From Clostridia bacterium (lineage in GTDB: Bacteria; Bacillota; Clostridia; Oscillospirales; SIG627), in assembly GCA_017440805.1 (NCBI GenBank), contig JAFSGN010000022.1, positions 310,225 through 374,224 on the forward strand: a stretch of 64,000 nt of DNA. The letters are read 5' to 3'. This document shows, in pieces, positions 56,985 through 64,000 of this stretch (the first letter of the stretch is position 1; every line of letters starts with the position of its first letter). Below the pieces are notes generated by a model. The model worked only from the letters and a program-made list of their open reading frames with translations, had not been told where the DNA came from and ran no database searches. The position numbers and the translations under genes were made by a program.

Positions 56985-58736
56985 ATGGCATTTGATGCAG
57001 GAATGGTTTGTGCTGTTGCCACCGAACTTGACCGTATTTTAAAAGGTGGAAAAATTGAAAAAGTTTTTATGCCTGAAAAAGATGAAATACATTTGCTTAT
57101 ACATTCAGGAAAAACATCTTTCCGACTGCTTATTTCGGCAAGTTCAAACAACCCGCGTATACTTATAACCTCAAAATCAAAAGAAAATCCACCCTCTCCC
57201 CCTATGTTGTGTATGCAACTGAGGAAGCACATTACCGGAGGAAGAATAGTCAGTGTTTCACAGATAGATTTTGAGCGTGTTATAAAAATTTCCATTGAGT
57301 GCTATGATGAAATGGGTTTTCTTACAACCCGTAATCTGTATTTTGAAATAATGGGAAAACACAGCAACATCATTTTCTGTGATTCGAATGAAAAAATTAT
57401 GAGTGTTGTGCACCCTGTTGACTTTTCTGTTTCTCTTTTGAGGCAATTGCTTCCCGGTATGAAATATGAATTACCGCCAAAACAGGCAAAACTCAATCCC
57501 CTTACCGCAGACAAAAACACCTTTTTGGTGGCTGCTGAAAAATATCCTGCCCAACGCACTTGCGACAAATTTATAACTGACAGTTTTATCGGTATTTCCT
57601 CTCTTATTGCCCGTGAAATTTCCTACCGTGCCTGCGGATGTATTTCGGCGGATATGAATTCTTGTCAGATTGAAAAAGTTTGGTTTTATTTTACAGATAT
57701 TATTAATTGCATAAAAACCAACGAATTCCAGCCGGTCATTCTTTTTAAAAATTCCGACTCATCATCACCATTTGAATATGCATTTTGCGATATAAGGCAA
57801 TACGAGAACGGTGCCGTTGTAAAAAAATGTGAAAATTTCAGTATTCTGCTCGACGAATTCTTTTCTGCCCGCGACAAAAACGACCGTATAAAGCAACGCT
57901 CGCAGGATATATTTCATCTTTTATGCAATACTCAAAACCGTCTTTTGAAAAAAATAGAAATTCAACAGTCCGAAATTGCAGATTGCGATGATATGGAACG
58001 CATGAAATTATACGGCGACTTAATAACGCAAAATATTTACAGGATAAAACGCGGTGACAAAGAAGCAGAATGTATAAATTATTTTGAAAATGACTGTCCG
58101 CAAACCGTTATTCCGCTGGATATACAGTTATCTCCATCACAAAATGCACAAAAATATTATAAGCAATATAACAAGAAAAAATCAGCAAAATCTGTTCTTG
58201 CCGGACAACTTGAAAATGCCCGTAAGGAACTGGAATATATTGATACGGTTTTCGATTCACTGACCCGTGCACAAAACGAGCGTGACCTTGACGAGATACG
58301 GGAAGAATTGTCTTCCTGGGGATATGCAAAGCGAATTAAATCCAATCTTAAATTTTCACAAAAACAAAAGAAAATTATCTTAACCGACTATACTTCTCCA
58401 TCAGGATACAGAGTATCTGTCGGAAAAAACAATATACAAAACGATTACCTCACCACACAAGTGGCAAAAAAGGACGACTATTGGTTTCATGTGAAGGATT
58501 TTCCCGGTTCTCATGTGGTGTTATTTACAAACGGCGATGAACCGCCCGCAGAGGATTTTACATTTGCTGCCGCGTTGGCAGCGCAAAATTCCAAAGCCGT
58601 CGGCGGCTCAAATGTTGCTGTTGATTATGCTCTTATAAAGAATGTGAAGAAGCCTGCCGGCTCTAAACCCGGTTATGTAATATACACCGAACACTGGACC
58701 GCCTATGTTTCGCCTGACAAAGTACTGGAAATCTGA
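56985..58736 (+). CDS. rqcH: RqcH/NFACT-family ribosome quality-control protein
   Basis: A 583-residue NFACT protein: NFACT-N (about 1-200), coiled coils (about 290-430) and NFACT-R (about 455-570, with DDYWFHVKDFPGSHVV). RqcH recruits alanyl-tRNA to obstructed large subunits and adds C-terminal alanine tails. In Bacillus the Asp97-Arg98 pair is required; here Glu97-Arg98 occupies the same position (QIDFERV). Other family motifs (EIMGKHSNIIF; LRQLLPGM) are present. It is also known as FbpA/Fbp54, a fibronectin-binding protein in streptococci. It follows the Nif3-like gene by 17 nt and converges on ymxH. Confidence 0.93.
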   Translation: MAFDAGMVCAVATELDRILKGGKIEKVFMPEKDEIHLLIHSGKTSFRLLISASSNNPRILITSKSKENPPSPPMLCMQLRKHITGGRIVSVSQIDFERVIKISIECYDEMGFLTTRNLYFEIMGKHSNIIFCDSNEKIMSVVHPVDFSVSLLRQLLPGMKYELPPKQAKLNPLTADKNTFLVAAEKYPAQRTCDKFITDSFIGISSLIAREISYRACGCISADMNSCQIEKVWFYFTDIINCIKTNEFQPVILFKNSDSSSPFEYAFCDIRQYENGAVVKKCENFSILLDEFFSARDKNDRIKQRSQDIFHLLCNTQNRLLKKIEIQQSEIADCDDMERMKLYGDLITQNIYRIKRGDKEAECINYFENDCPQTVIPLDIQLSPSQNAQKYYKQYNKKKSAKSVLAGQLENARKELEYIDTVFDSLTRAQNERDLDEIREELSSWGYAKRIKSNLKFSQKQKKIILTDYTSPSGYRVSVGKNNIQNDYLTTQVAKKDDYWFHVKDFPGSHVVLFTNGDEPPAEDFTFAAALAAQNSKAVGGSNVAVDYALIKNVKKPAGSKPGYVIYTEHWTAYVSPDKVLEI

Positions 58737-58741
58737 CCCTC

Positions 58742-59047
58742 TCAGAAAAACCTGCTTTTTTTAGGATGCTCCTCGCAATCACATTTTACGAATACCTCGC
58801 ATTTAACCAGTATTATATCATCTCCTATTTTTTCTATACTGTCCCAGGGGATTACTTTTCCCTCGTCTTTTCCCATAACTCCCCAAAGGCCCGTATGTTC
58901 AGGAAGAATAATTGCTGTTACCCGACCTGTGCATAAATCAAATTTTATATCGCACGGGTAACCAAGCCTTGAGCCGTCACGGATGTTTATTACCTCTTTT
59001 TCCTTGAGTTGTCTTACGGTGATGCATCTTTCGGTTAATATTTCCAT
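58742..59047 (-). CDS. ymxH: YlmC/YmxH family sporulation protein
   Basis: A 101-residue PRC-barrel-like protein. The region KEVINIRDGSRLGYPCDIKFD and the later VIPWDSIEKIGDDIILV are typical of the YlmC/YmxH family, which is associated with sporulation in Bacillus and Clostridium. It has a Cys-containing C-terminal part (KCDCEEH). The SD GAAAGGGGTG precedes the ATG on the minus strand. A sigma-E-like promoter lies upstream. Supports the view that the organism can sporulate, but alone does not prove it. Confidence 0.88.
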   Translation of the reverse strand: MEILTERCITVRQLKEKEVINIRDGSRLGYPCDIKFDLCTGRVTAIILPEHTGLWGVMGKDEGKVIPWDSIEKIGDDIILVKCEVFVKCDCEEHPKKSRFF

Positions 59048-59067
59048 ACTTTCACCCCTTTCACCTT

Positions 59068-59095
59068 TATAATATGATTTTTATTCTTCATTTAT
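59068..59095 (-). promoter_or_regulatory. Possible sigma-E-type promoter for ymxH
   Basis: Read on the minus strand, ATA (59093-59095) is followed after 16 bp by CATATTATA (59068-59076), close to the sigma-E consensus ATA-N16-CATACANT but with two differences. The predicted 5' leader would be only about 14 nt, so the assignment is tentative. Confidence 0.28.
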
Positions 59096-59113
59096 TAAAG
59101 CAAGGAGGACAAA

Positions 59114-60262
59114 TTGAACGACCAACTTAACAGAAAGTGTTTGAAGTTTTCTCTTGTAGTGCTTGGAATTATCATTTCCTGTATCCTTTTTTATACTACA
59201 ATAAAAAACTTTTCAAATGTCTTGTTATTTATTCGTAATTTTTTATCGGTCTTCGGCACTATTTTCCTGGGATTGTCTTTCGCATACATTATAAATCCTC
59301 TGATTATGTACTTCAAGGGTCTATTATCTAAATTATCCAAACAGAAAAACAATTCTAAAGCCGTGCGGTTCTTTTCGGTATTCTTATCGTATGTTTTGGT
59401 TTTAATAATCCTGTGTGCATTTATTTGGTATCTGATTCCGTCTCTTGTGACAAACATTGGATTTTTTGTATCAAACTTTTCTTCATATCTGGGCAAATTC
59501 CGTGTTTTTTTCAAAAACATTTCAATGAATCTGCCGTTTGGACAAACCATTTTTAACGAATTTAATGAGTTTATTATTAAATTTGCTGAAAATTTCACCT
59601 CCTGGCTCAGTATAAACTTTGCGAAAATTATTACTGTTTTATATGCAACAACCGATGCTGTAACAAATTTTATTGTTGCATTCATTATCTCAATTTATAT
59701 GTCTTTTTCAAAAGAACATCTTATTGCCCAACTTAAAAAATTAATTCTTGCGGTTTTCCCCCGAGATTTTTGTGATAAAACTATGGTACTTTTCCGTATA
59801 ATTAATCAAAGTTTTTCCGGATATGTATCGTGCGTTTTCATATCCTCCGCCATAATCGGTGCCTTATGCCTTTTGTGTATGAGTATATTCGGACTGCAAT
59901 ATGCGCCTCTTATATCATTTATTGTTATGCTGACCGATATCATTCCCTATTTCGGACCATTTATAGGTGCTGCCATCGGTACAATACTTCTTCTTCTGGT
60001 CAATCCTACCGATGCATTCTGGTTTTTAATTATTATTCTGGTTCTTCAGCAGGTTACTTCATATGTTATCAATCCTAAAATTATCGGAAAAACAACCGGA
60101 TTGAGTTCAATTTTTGTTATAATGTCTGTAATCATAATGGGAGACCTTTTTGGCGTTATAGGAATGATAATCGCTGTTCCGGTGTTTGTTGTACTGCTGA
60201 GAATTATCGAATATTTTATTGAAATAAAACAAAAGGAGCAAAGCAATGAAAAATCGACTTAA
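59114..60262 (+). CDS. AI-2E family transporter (paralog 1)
   Basis: A 382-residue protein with about eight membrane segments in two groups, the usual plan of AI-2E transporters. The motif PYFGPFIGA (near residue 278) and FLGLSFAYIINPL near residue 50 are family signatures. Family members export autoinducer-2 in some species but others act as Na/H antiporters or unknown exporters, so the cargo is unknown. TTG at 59114 is the start, with AAGGAGG at 59102-59108. Overlaps the next gene by 17 nt. Confidence 0.85.
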   Translation: MNDQLNRKCLKFSLVVLGIIISCILFYTTIKNFSNVLLFIRNFLSVFGTIFLGLSFAYIINPLIMYFKGLLSKLSKQKNNSKAVRFFSVFLSYVLVLIILCAFIWYLIPSLVTNIGFFVSNFSSYLGKFRVFFKNISMNLPFGQTIFNEFNEFIIKFAENFTSWLSINFAKIITVLYATTDAVTNFIVAFIISIYMSFSKEHLIAQLKKLILAVFPRDFCDKTMVLFRIINQSFSGYVSCVFISSAIIGALCLLCMSIFGLQYAPLISFIVMLTDIIPYFGPFIGAAIGTILLLLVNPTDAFWFLIIILVLQQVTSYVINPKIIGKTTGLSSIFVIMSVIIMGDLFGVIGMIIAVPVFVVLLRIIEYFIEIKQKEQSNEKST

Positions 60263-61430
60263 CGGAAATTATCTGATAATCGCATTATACGCATTTGGTG
60301 TAATATCTATAAGCATACTTTTTGCTTTACTTCTTGGAAATTTCAAAGATTTGGGAACTTTCTTTATGTTCTTTTTGGACACGATAAGTCCCTTTATTTA
60401 CGCTCTGGTCATTGCCTATCTGCTTAATCCCGTTATGGCCTTTGCGGAAAATAAAATTTTCCGGTTCAGAAAAAAGCCAAAATTTGCACTACGCCGTGCT
60501 TTGTCTGTAATCGTTGCTTACATTTTCGGAATTGCTGTGGTATCAGTTCTTCTCTTATCCATAATTCCGCAACTGACAAAAAGCACGGAAATGCTTATAA
60601 ATAATTTTAATTTGTACAAAGACAATCTTGAAATTTTAAGCCGGGACTTTCTAAGCAAGTTCGGCGGATTCAACAACATTTTCGGCGACAGCATCCAGTC
60701 ATTCAATGATATACTTGACAATATCATGGTTGCTGTAAAAAAATCGTTACCGCTGATAATGGATACCATGAAACAAGGTGCCATTGAACTTAAAAACTTC
60801 TTTCTCGGACTTATTATTTCTGTTTATTTGCTTTACGGCAAAGAAAAACTCATTTCACAATTCAAAAAGTTTCTTTCTGCTTTTCTTCCGCGGAAATTAA
60901 TGGAAAACCTTTTGGAAATCACAAAATTCTCACACGAAACCGTTACCGACTTTTTAATAGGTAAAACACTTGATTCCGTCATAGTAGGTCTTTTGTGTTT
61001 TATATCAATGTCAATTTTGAATCTGGAATATTCTCTGCTCATAAGTTTTGTGGTGGGGATAACAAATATTATTCCATACTTCGGACCGTTTATTGGGGCA
61101 ATCCCGTCAATTCTTATTCTCCTTATAGTAAATCCCATGGAAGCCCTGATTTTTACTATATTGATAACAGTATTACAGCAAATCGACGGAAATATTATTG
61201 GTCCTAAAATACTTGGAGAATCCCTGGGACTTTCGTCTTTCTGGGTTATTTTTGCAATTATAGTAATGAGTGGATTTTTCGGAGTTTGGGGCATGTTTTT
61301 GGGTGTTCCCGTTTTTGCAATTATTTATCATTTTACTTCAAAATATGTTAATTCAAAGCTGACCAGAAAAAATCTTCCCACCGATACAGACAGTTATCTT
61401 CTTTACGACGGAAAAGATTTTAAGTTTTAA
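60246..61430 (+). CDS. AI-2E family transporter (paralog 2)
   Basis: A 394-residue paralog of the previous gene with the same topology and the signature PYFGPFIGA. The two differ greatly in sequence but share motifs such as FISPFIYALVIAYLLNP at the start. The ATG at 60246 overlaps the first paralog by 17 nt, with AAAGGAG inside it as SD, so they are made together and may form a hetero-complex. That is inference from overlap. Confidence 0.85.
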   Translation: MKNRLNGNYLIIALYAFGVISISILFALLLGNFKDLGTFFMFFLDTISPFIYALVIAYLLNPVMAFAENKIFRFRKKPKFALRRALSVIVAYIFGIAVVSVLLLSIIPQLTKSTEMLINNFNLYKDNLEILSRDFLSKFGGFNNIFGDSIQSFNDILDNIMVAVKKSLPLIMDTMKQGAIELKNFFLGLIISVYLLYGKEKLISQFKKFLSAFLPRKLMENLLEITKFSHETVTDFLIGKTLDSVIVGLLCFISMSILNLEYSLLISFVVGITNIIPYFGPFIGAIPSILILLIVNPMEALIFTILITVLQQIDGNIIGPKILGESLGLSSFWVIFAIIVMSGFFGVWGMFLGVPVFAIIYHFTSKYVNSKLTRKNLPTDTDSYLLYDGKDFKF

Positions 61431-61450
61431 ATTAAAAGGAGAGTATTATT

Positions 61451-62023
61451 TTGTCAGAATTTTTAGCAACTATAGGAAACGACTTTATAAGTGATTTTAG
61501 TTATTTTTTGTCTTATATTCTTACTTTTTCAGGTCTTATTTGTATGCTTGCATCTTCGTTGTTCAAGTTTAAGAACATGAAAGCAATCTTGTTGCTTGTT
61601 TTTTTGGGAAATGCGTTGGTGGCAACCAGTTATTTATTTTCAAAAAGTTGGAACGGAGCCATTTCCTGTTACATAGGTGCAATACAGACCATTATAAACT
61701 ATTTTTACTATTCAAAAGGTGAGGACTTGCCACGCTGGCTTATTGGTGTCTATGCCATAGCATTTATTGTTGCAAACCTTGCCGTATATTCAGGCTGGCA
61801 TACCTTTATTGCCATTATTGCCGCACTTGTATTTATTCTTTGTATTGCACAGAAAAAAACTTCTCACTACCGATTGTATACTCTTGTTAATCTTTCACTG
61901 TGGGCATTTTACGATATTGTTACCTTCTCTTTTGCACAACTCATACTGCACTCTGTTCAAATTGTTACAAGTATCGTGGGAATAGTTATCAATGACATAA
62001 TAAAAAAGAGTAAGCAAGCATAA
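61451..62023 (+). CDS. YgjV-family membrane protein
   Basis: A 190-residue protein with about five membrane segments; the pattern of short loops and SYFLSYILTFSGLICML-like opening fits the YgjV family of inner-membrane proteins with unknown function. TTG at 61451 is used because AAAGGAGAG lies at 61435-61443. It is 20 nt after the AI-2E pair and is followed by the bidirectional terminator, so it closes that operon. Family assignment is moderately sure. Confidence 0.75.
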   Translation: MSEFLATIGNDFISDFSYFLSYILTFSGLICMLASSLFKFKNMKAILLLVFLGNALVATSYLFSKSWNGAISCYIGAIQTIINYFYYSKGEDLPRWLIGVYAIAFIVANLAVYSGWHTFIAIIAALVFILCIAQKKTSHYRLYTLVNLSLWAFYDIVTFSFAQLILHSVQIVTSIVGIVINDIIKKSKQA

Positions 62024-62074
62024 TTGTCACAAAAAATCGGCGATGTTGACTCAATACAATTTTCTGGGAGAATA

Positions 62075-62110
62075 AAAAAATGTTATTGCATTTCTGCAAT
62101 AACATTTTTT
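62075..62110. terminator. Bidirectional terminator between YgjV and argH
   Basis: A perfect 16-bp stem with a TTTC loop (62075-62090 with 62095-62110) has six T on the plus strand and seven T on the minus strand. It serves both the YgjV operon and argH. Confidence 0.9.
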
Positions 62111-62111
62111 A

Positions 62112-63497
62112 TTATATGTTTTTATACTTATCTATGACACTTTTAACAGCATCAAGTTGCTTTTTTGCCGATGTTTTTCCCGGACCGCCTATAATATCAC
62201 GCCCCGAAACACAGTTTTCAAGATTTATGCTGTCATATATGTCATCTGCGAAAATTTCCGAAGCATTTTTGTATTCTTCCATTGTCAGAGTTTCCAAGGT
62301 TTTATTGTTGTCAATACAGTAGGCAACAAGTTGTCCGACAATTTTGTATGCTGTTCTAAAAGGAAGTCCTTTCTTTACAAGATAATCTGCACAATCGGTT
62401 GCATTGATAAACCCTTTTCCTGCCGCGCGGCGCATATTATCTTTCTGTACTGTTGAGGTATCCAGCATTTTCGCAAACATATCAACACACATAATTGTGT
62501 TGTCGATGGAGTCAAATATTGCTTCCTTGTCCTCCTGCATATCCTTATTATAAGCAAGAGGGAGCGATTTCATCATAGTAAGAAGTGTGGTATTATTACC
62601 ATATATTCTTCCTGTTTTCCCGCGAACGAGTTCAGCGATATCCGGATTTTTCTTTTGAGGCATTATTGATGAACCGGTTGAAAAGGCATCATCAAGTTCC
62701 ACAAAGGCAAATTCCCCCGAGCACCACAGAATCATTTCTTCCGAAAATCTGCTCAGATGCATCATAAGAAGTGTAAGATTACCTGAAAGTTCAAGAACAA
62801 AATCACGGTCTGATACTCCGTCAATACTATTGAGTGTAACAGAATCAAAACCCAGTTTTTCTGCTACAAACAAACGGTCAATCGGATATGTTGTGCCTGC
62901 AATTGCACCGGAGCCCAGAGGCATAACATTACATCTGTCATAGGTCTGCCACAATCTTTCAAGGTCACGGCTGAACATAAATGCATACGCCAAAAGATGA
63001 TGTGCAAAAGTTATGGGCTGTGCTCTTTGCAAATGTGTGTAACCGGGCATTACCGTATCGGTATTTTCACTTGCTTTATTCCATATAATTTCCAAAAGAT
63101 TTACGGTAGATTTACTTATGTCTTTTATACGGTTTTTGATATACATTCTTATGTCAAGTGCAACCTGGTCATTACGGCTGCGGGCAGTGTGAAGTCTTTT
63201 TCCCGTATCGCCTATTCTCTCGGTAAGAACCTGCTCAACGAACATATGGATATCTTCTGCATCGGGTGAAAACGAAAGATTTCCTTTTTCAATATCATCA
63301 AGGATGTTCTTCAACTCACGGATAATAGCATCCGATTCTTTCTTTTCTATTATTCCGCACTTACCCAGCATTTCGGCATGTGCCATACTTCCGGTAATAT
63401 CTTCACGATACATGCGGGAATCAAAGGAAATGGAACTGTTGAAGTCGTTTACCGAACTATCCGCTTCTTTTTTGAAACGGCCTTGCCACATTTTCAT
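62112..63497 (-). CDS. argH: Argininosuccinate lyase
   Basis: A 461-residue fumarase/aspartase-superfamily enzyme that splits argininosuccinate to arginine and fumarate. The signature GSSIMPQKKNPD (about residue 280) with the catalytic serine region is intact, as are TARSRNDQ and PGYTHLQRAQP. Length is normal. It is 15 nt after argG on the same strand, and its end abuts the bidirectional terminator. Confidence 0.97.
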   Translation of the reverse strand: MKMWQGRFKKEADSSVNDFNSSISFDSRMYREDITGSMAHAEMLGKCGIIEKKESDAIIRELKNILDDIEKGNLSFSPDAEDIHMFVEQVLTERIGDTGKRLHTARSRNDQVALDIRMYIKNRIKDISKSTVNLLEIIWNKASENTDTVMPGYTHLQRAQPITFAHHLLAYAFMFSRDLERLWQTYDRCNVMPLGSGAIAGTTYPIDRLFVAEKLGFDSVTLNSIDGVSDRDFVLELSGNLTLLMMHLSRFSEEMILWCSGEFAFVELDDAFSTGSSIMPQKKNPDIAELVRGKTGRIYGNNTTLLTMMKSLPLAYNKDMQEDKEAIFDSIDNTIMCVDMFAKMLDTSTVQKDNMRRAAGKGFINATDCADYLVKKGLPFRTAYKIVGQLVAYCIDNNKTLETLTMEEYKNASEIFADDIYDSINLENCVSGRDIIGGPGKTSAKKQLDAVKSVIDKYKNI

Positions 63498-63512
63498 ATT
63501 GAACTGTACCTC

Positions 63513-64000
63513 TTATTTATTCTTTTGCTTTTTCATTGCCTTAACAGTTACAGGCAAACCAAAGAGATTGATAAATCCGTCTGCATCCTTCTGGTCGTAA
63601 ACTTCGTCTTCATCAAAAGTAGCAATTTCTTCGTCATAGAGAGAATACGGAGAAGTAATGGATGCATTGATTATGTTACCTTTATACAATTTGAGTTTTA
63701 CCTCACCGGTTACATCTTCCTGTGTTTTATCAACAAAAGCGGAAAGTGCTTCACGCAAAGGTGTAAACCACTGACCGAAATAAACAAGGTCTGCAAACTT
63801 TCCTGCAAGCATTTGTTTGGTATGCATGGTGTCACGGTCAATTGTAATGGTTTCAAGTGCATCATGTGCAGCGTAAAGAATTGTTCCGCCTGGAGTTTCG
63901 TATACACCGCGTGACTTCATACCAACAAGACGGTTTTCAACCATATCAAGAATTCCTATACCGTTTCTGCCACCGTACTCGTTGAGTTTTTTAAGGAGTT
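63513..64000 (-). CDS. argG: Argininosuccinate synthase, C-terminal part (partial)
   Basis: Only the C-terminal 162 residues are in the window; the frame runs off the right edge. [37 protein letters not shown] sequence at its visible start is typical of argininosuccinate synthase, which joins citrulline and aspartate using ATP. The tail is complete to the stop at 63513. argG-argH is the usual order for arginine synthesis. Any ATG inside the visible part is internal, not a start. Confidence 0.95.
   Translation of the reverse strand, partial: LLKKLNEYGGRNGIGILDMVENRLVGMKSRGVYETPGGTILYAAHDALETITIDRDTMHTKQMLAGKFADLVYFGQWFTPLREALSAFVDKTQEDVTGEVKLKLYKGNIINASITSPYSLYDEEIATFDEDEVYDQKDADGFINLFGLPVTVKAMKKQKNK

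Overview
The window reads as a low-G+C Firmicutes chromosome of the class Clostridia, most like an uncultured gut Oscillospirales/Ruminococcaceae-type anaerobe. This is inferred from gene content; no database search was possible. Supporting signs are the sepF-ylmG-ylmH-divIVA-ileS-lspA-rluD block, a transketolase split into two subunits, walRK with yycHI, ecfA1-ecfA2-ecfT-truA, an RqcH/NFACT protein, a YlmC/YmxH sporulation protein, a bacterial A-type RNase P RNA and vegetative promoters of the TTGACA-N17-TATAAT kind. There is no prophage, insertion sequence, CRISPR array or tRNA gene that I can see. The DNA is almost entirely housekeeping, densely packed, and has no gene-free stretch over 300 bases except the one holding rnpB.

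Layout. 1-6.9 kb: division and cell-envelope block (sepF end, YggT, ylmH, divIVA, ileS, lspA, rluD, a HAD phosphatase). 7-11 kb: split transketolase, a parvulin lipoprotein, an amidohydrolase. 11-15.5 kb: rlmA on the minus strand, ilvE, a DUF3810 membrane metalloprotease-like protein and a secreted protein with a degenerate deacetylase-like domain. 15.5-21.8 kb: the essential cell-wall two-component system walR-walK-yycH-yycI followed by murA. 22-29.4 kb: prfB, a small Cys/acidic membrane protein, a frameshifted GH78-like gene, ligA, proC and two membrane proteins. 29.5-34 kb (minus): an MsmX-type sugar-ABC ATPase, tex and a cysteine-rich conserved protein with a possible sporulation promoter. 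34.2-35 kb: an S1-domain protein. 35.3-40.9 kb (minus): murD followed by three overlapping M42 peptidases and an aluminium-resistance-family PLP enzyme. 41-47.8 kb: rnpB, ruvCAB, an rRNA-methyltransferase-like gene, the ECF transporter module and truA. 47.8-55.2 kb: DUF5711 protein, CvpA, pgsA, a ClpE-like unfoldase and a large P-type-ATPase-like protein. 55.2-62 kb: DUF1858, trmK, Nif3-like, rqcH, ymxH, two AI-2E-family permeases, YgjV. 62.1-64 kb (minus): argH and the end of argG.

How the genes work together. Several operons are functionally coherent: division/elongasome (start of window), cell-wall sensing plus the first committed peptidoglycan step (walRK-yycHI then murA), Holliday-junction processing (ruvCAB), vitamin uptake energising module (ecfA1A2T), and arginine synthesis (argG-argH).

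The most unusual item is the 856-residue protein at 52633-55203. It has the overall layout of a P2-type cation ATPase but has lost the phosphorylated aspartate, the TGES loop, the TGD and the GDGVND motifs, while remaining a full-length open frame translationally coupled to a zinc-finger Clp ATPase. Other points worth a second look are a cluster of three M42 peptidases, a secreted protein whose deacetylase motifs are all lost, sigma-K/E-like promoters in front of the cysteine-rich protein and ymxH, an RqcH with Glu in place of the usual Asp of its Asp-Arg pair, an RF2 gene that has lost the programmed frameshift, and a possible AUU start codon.
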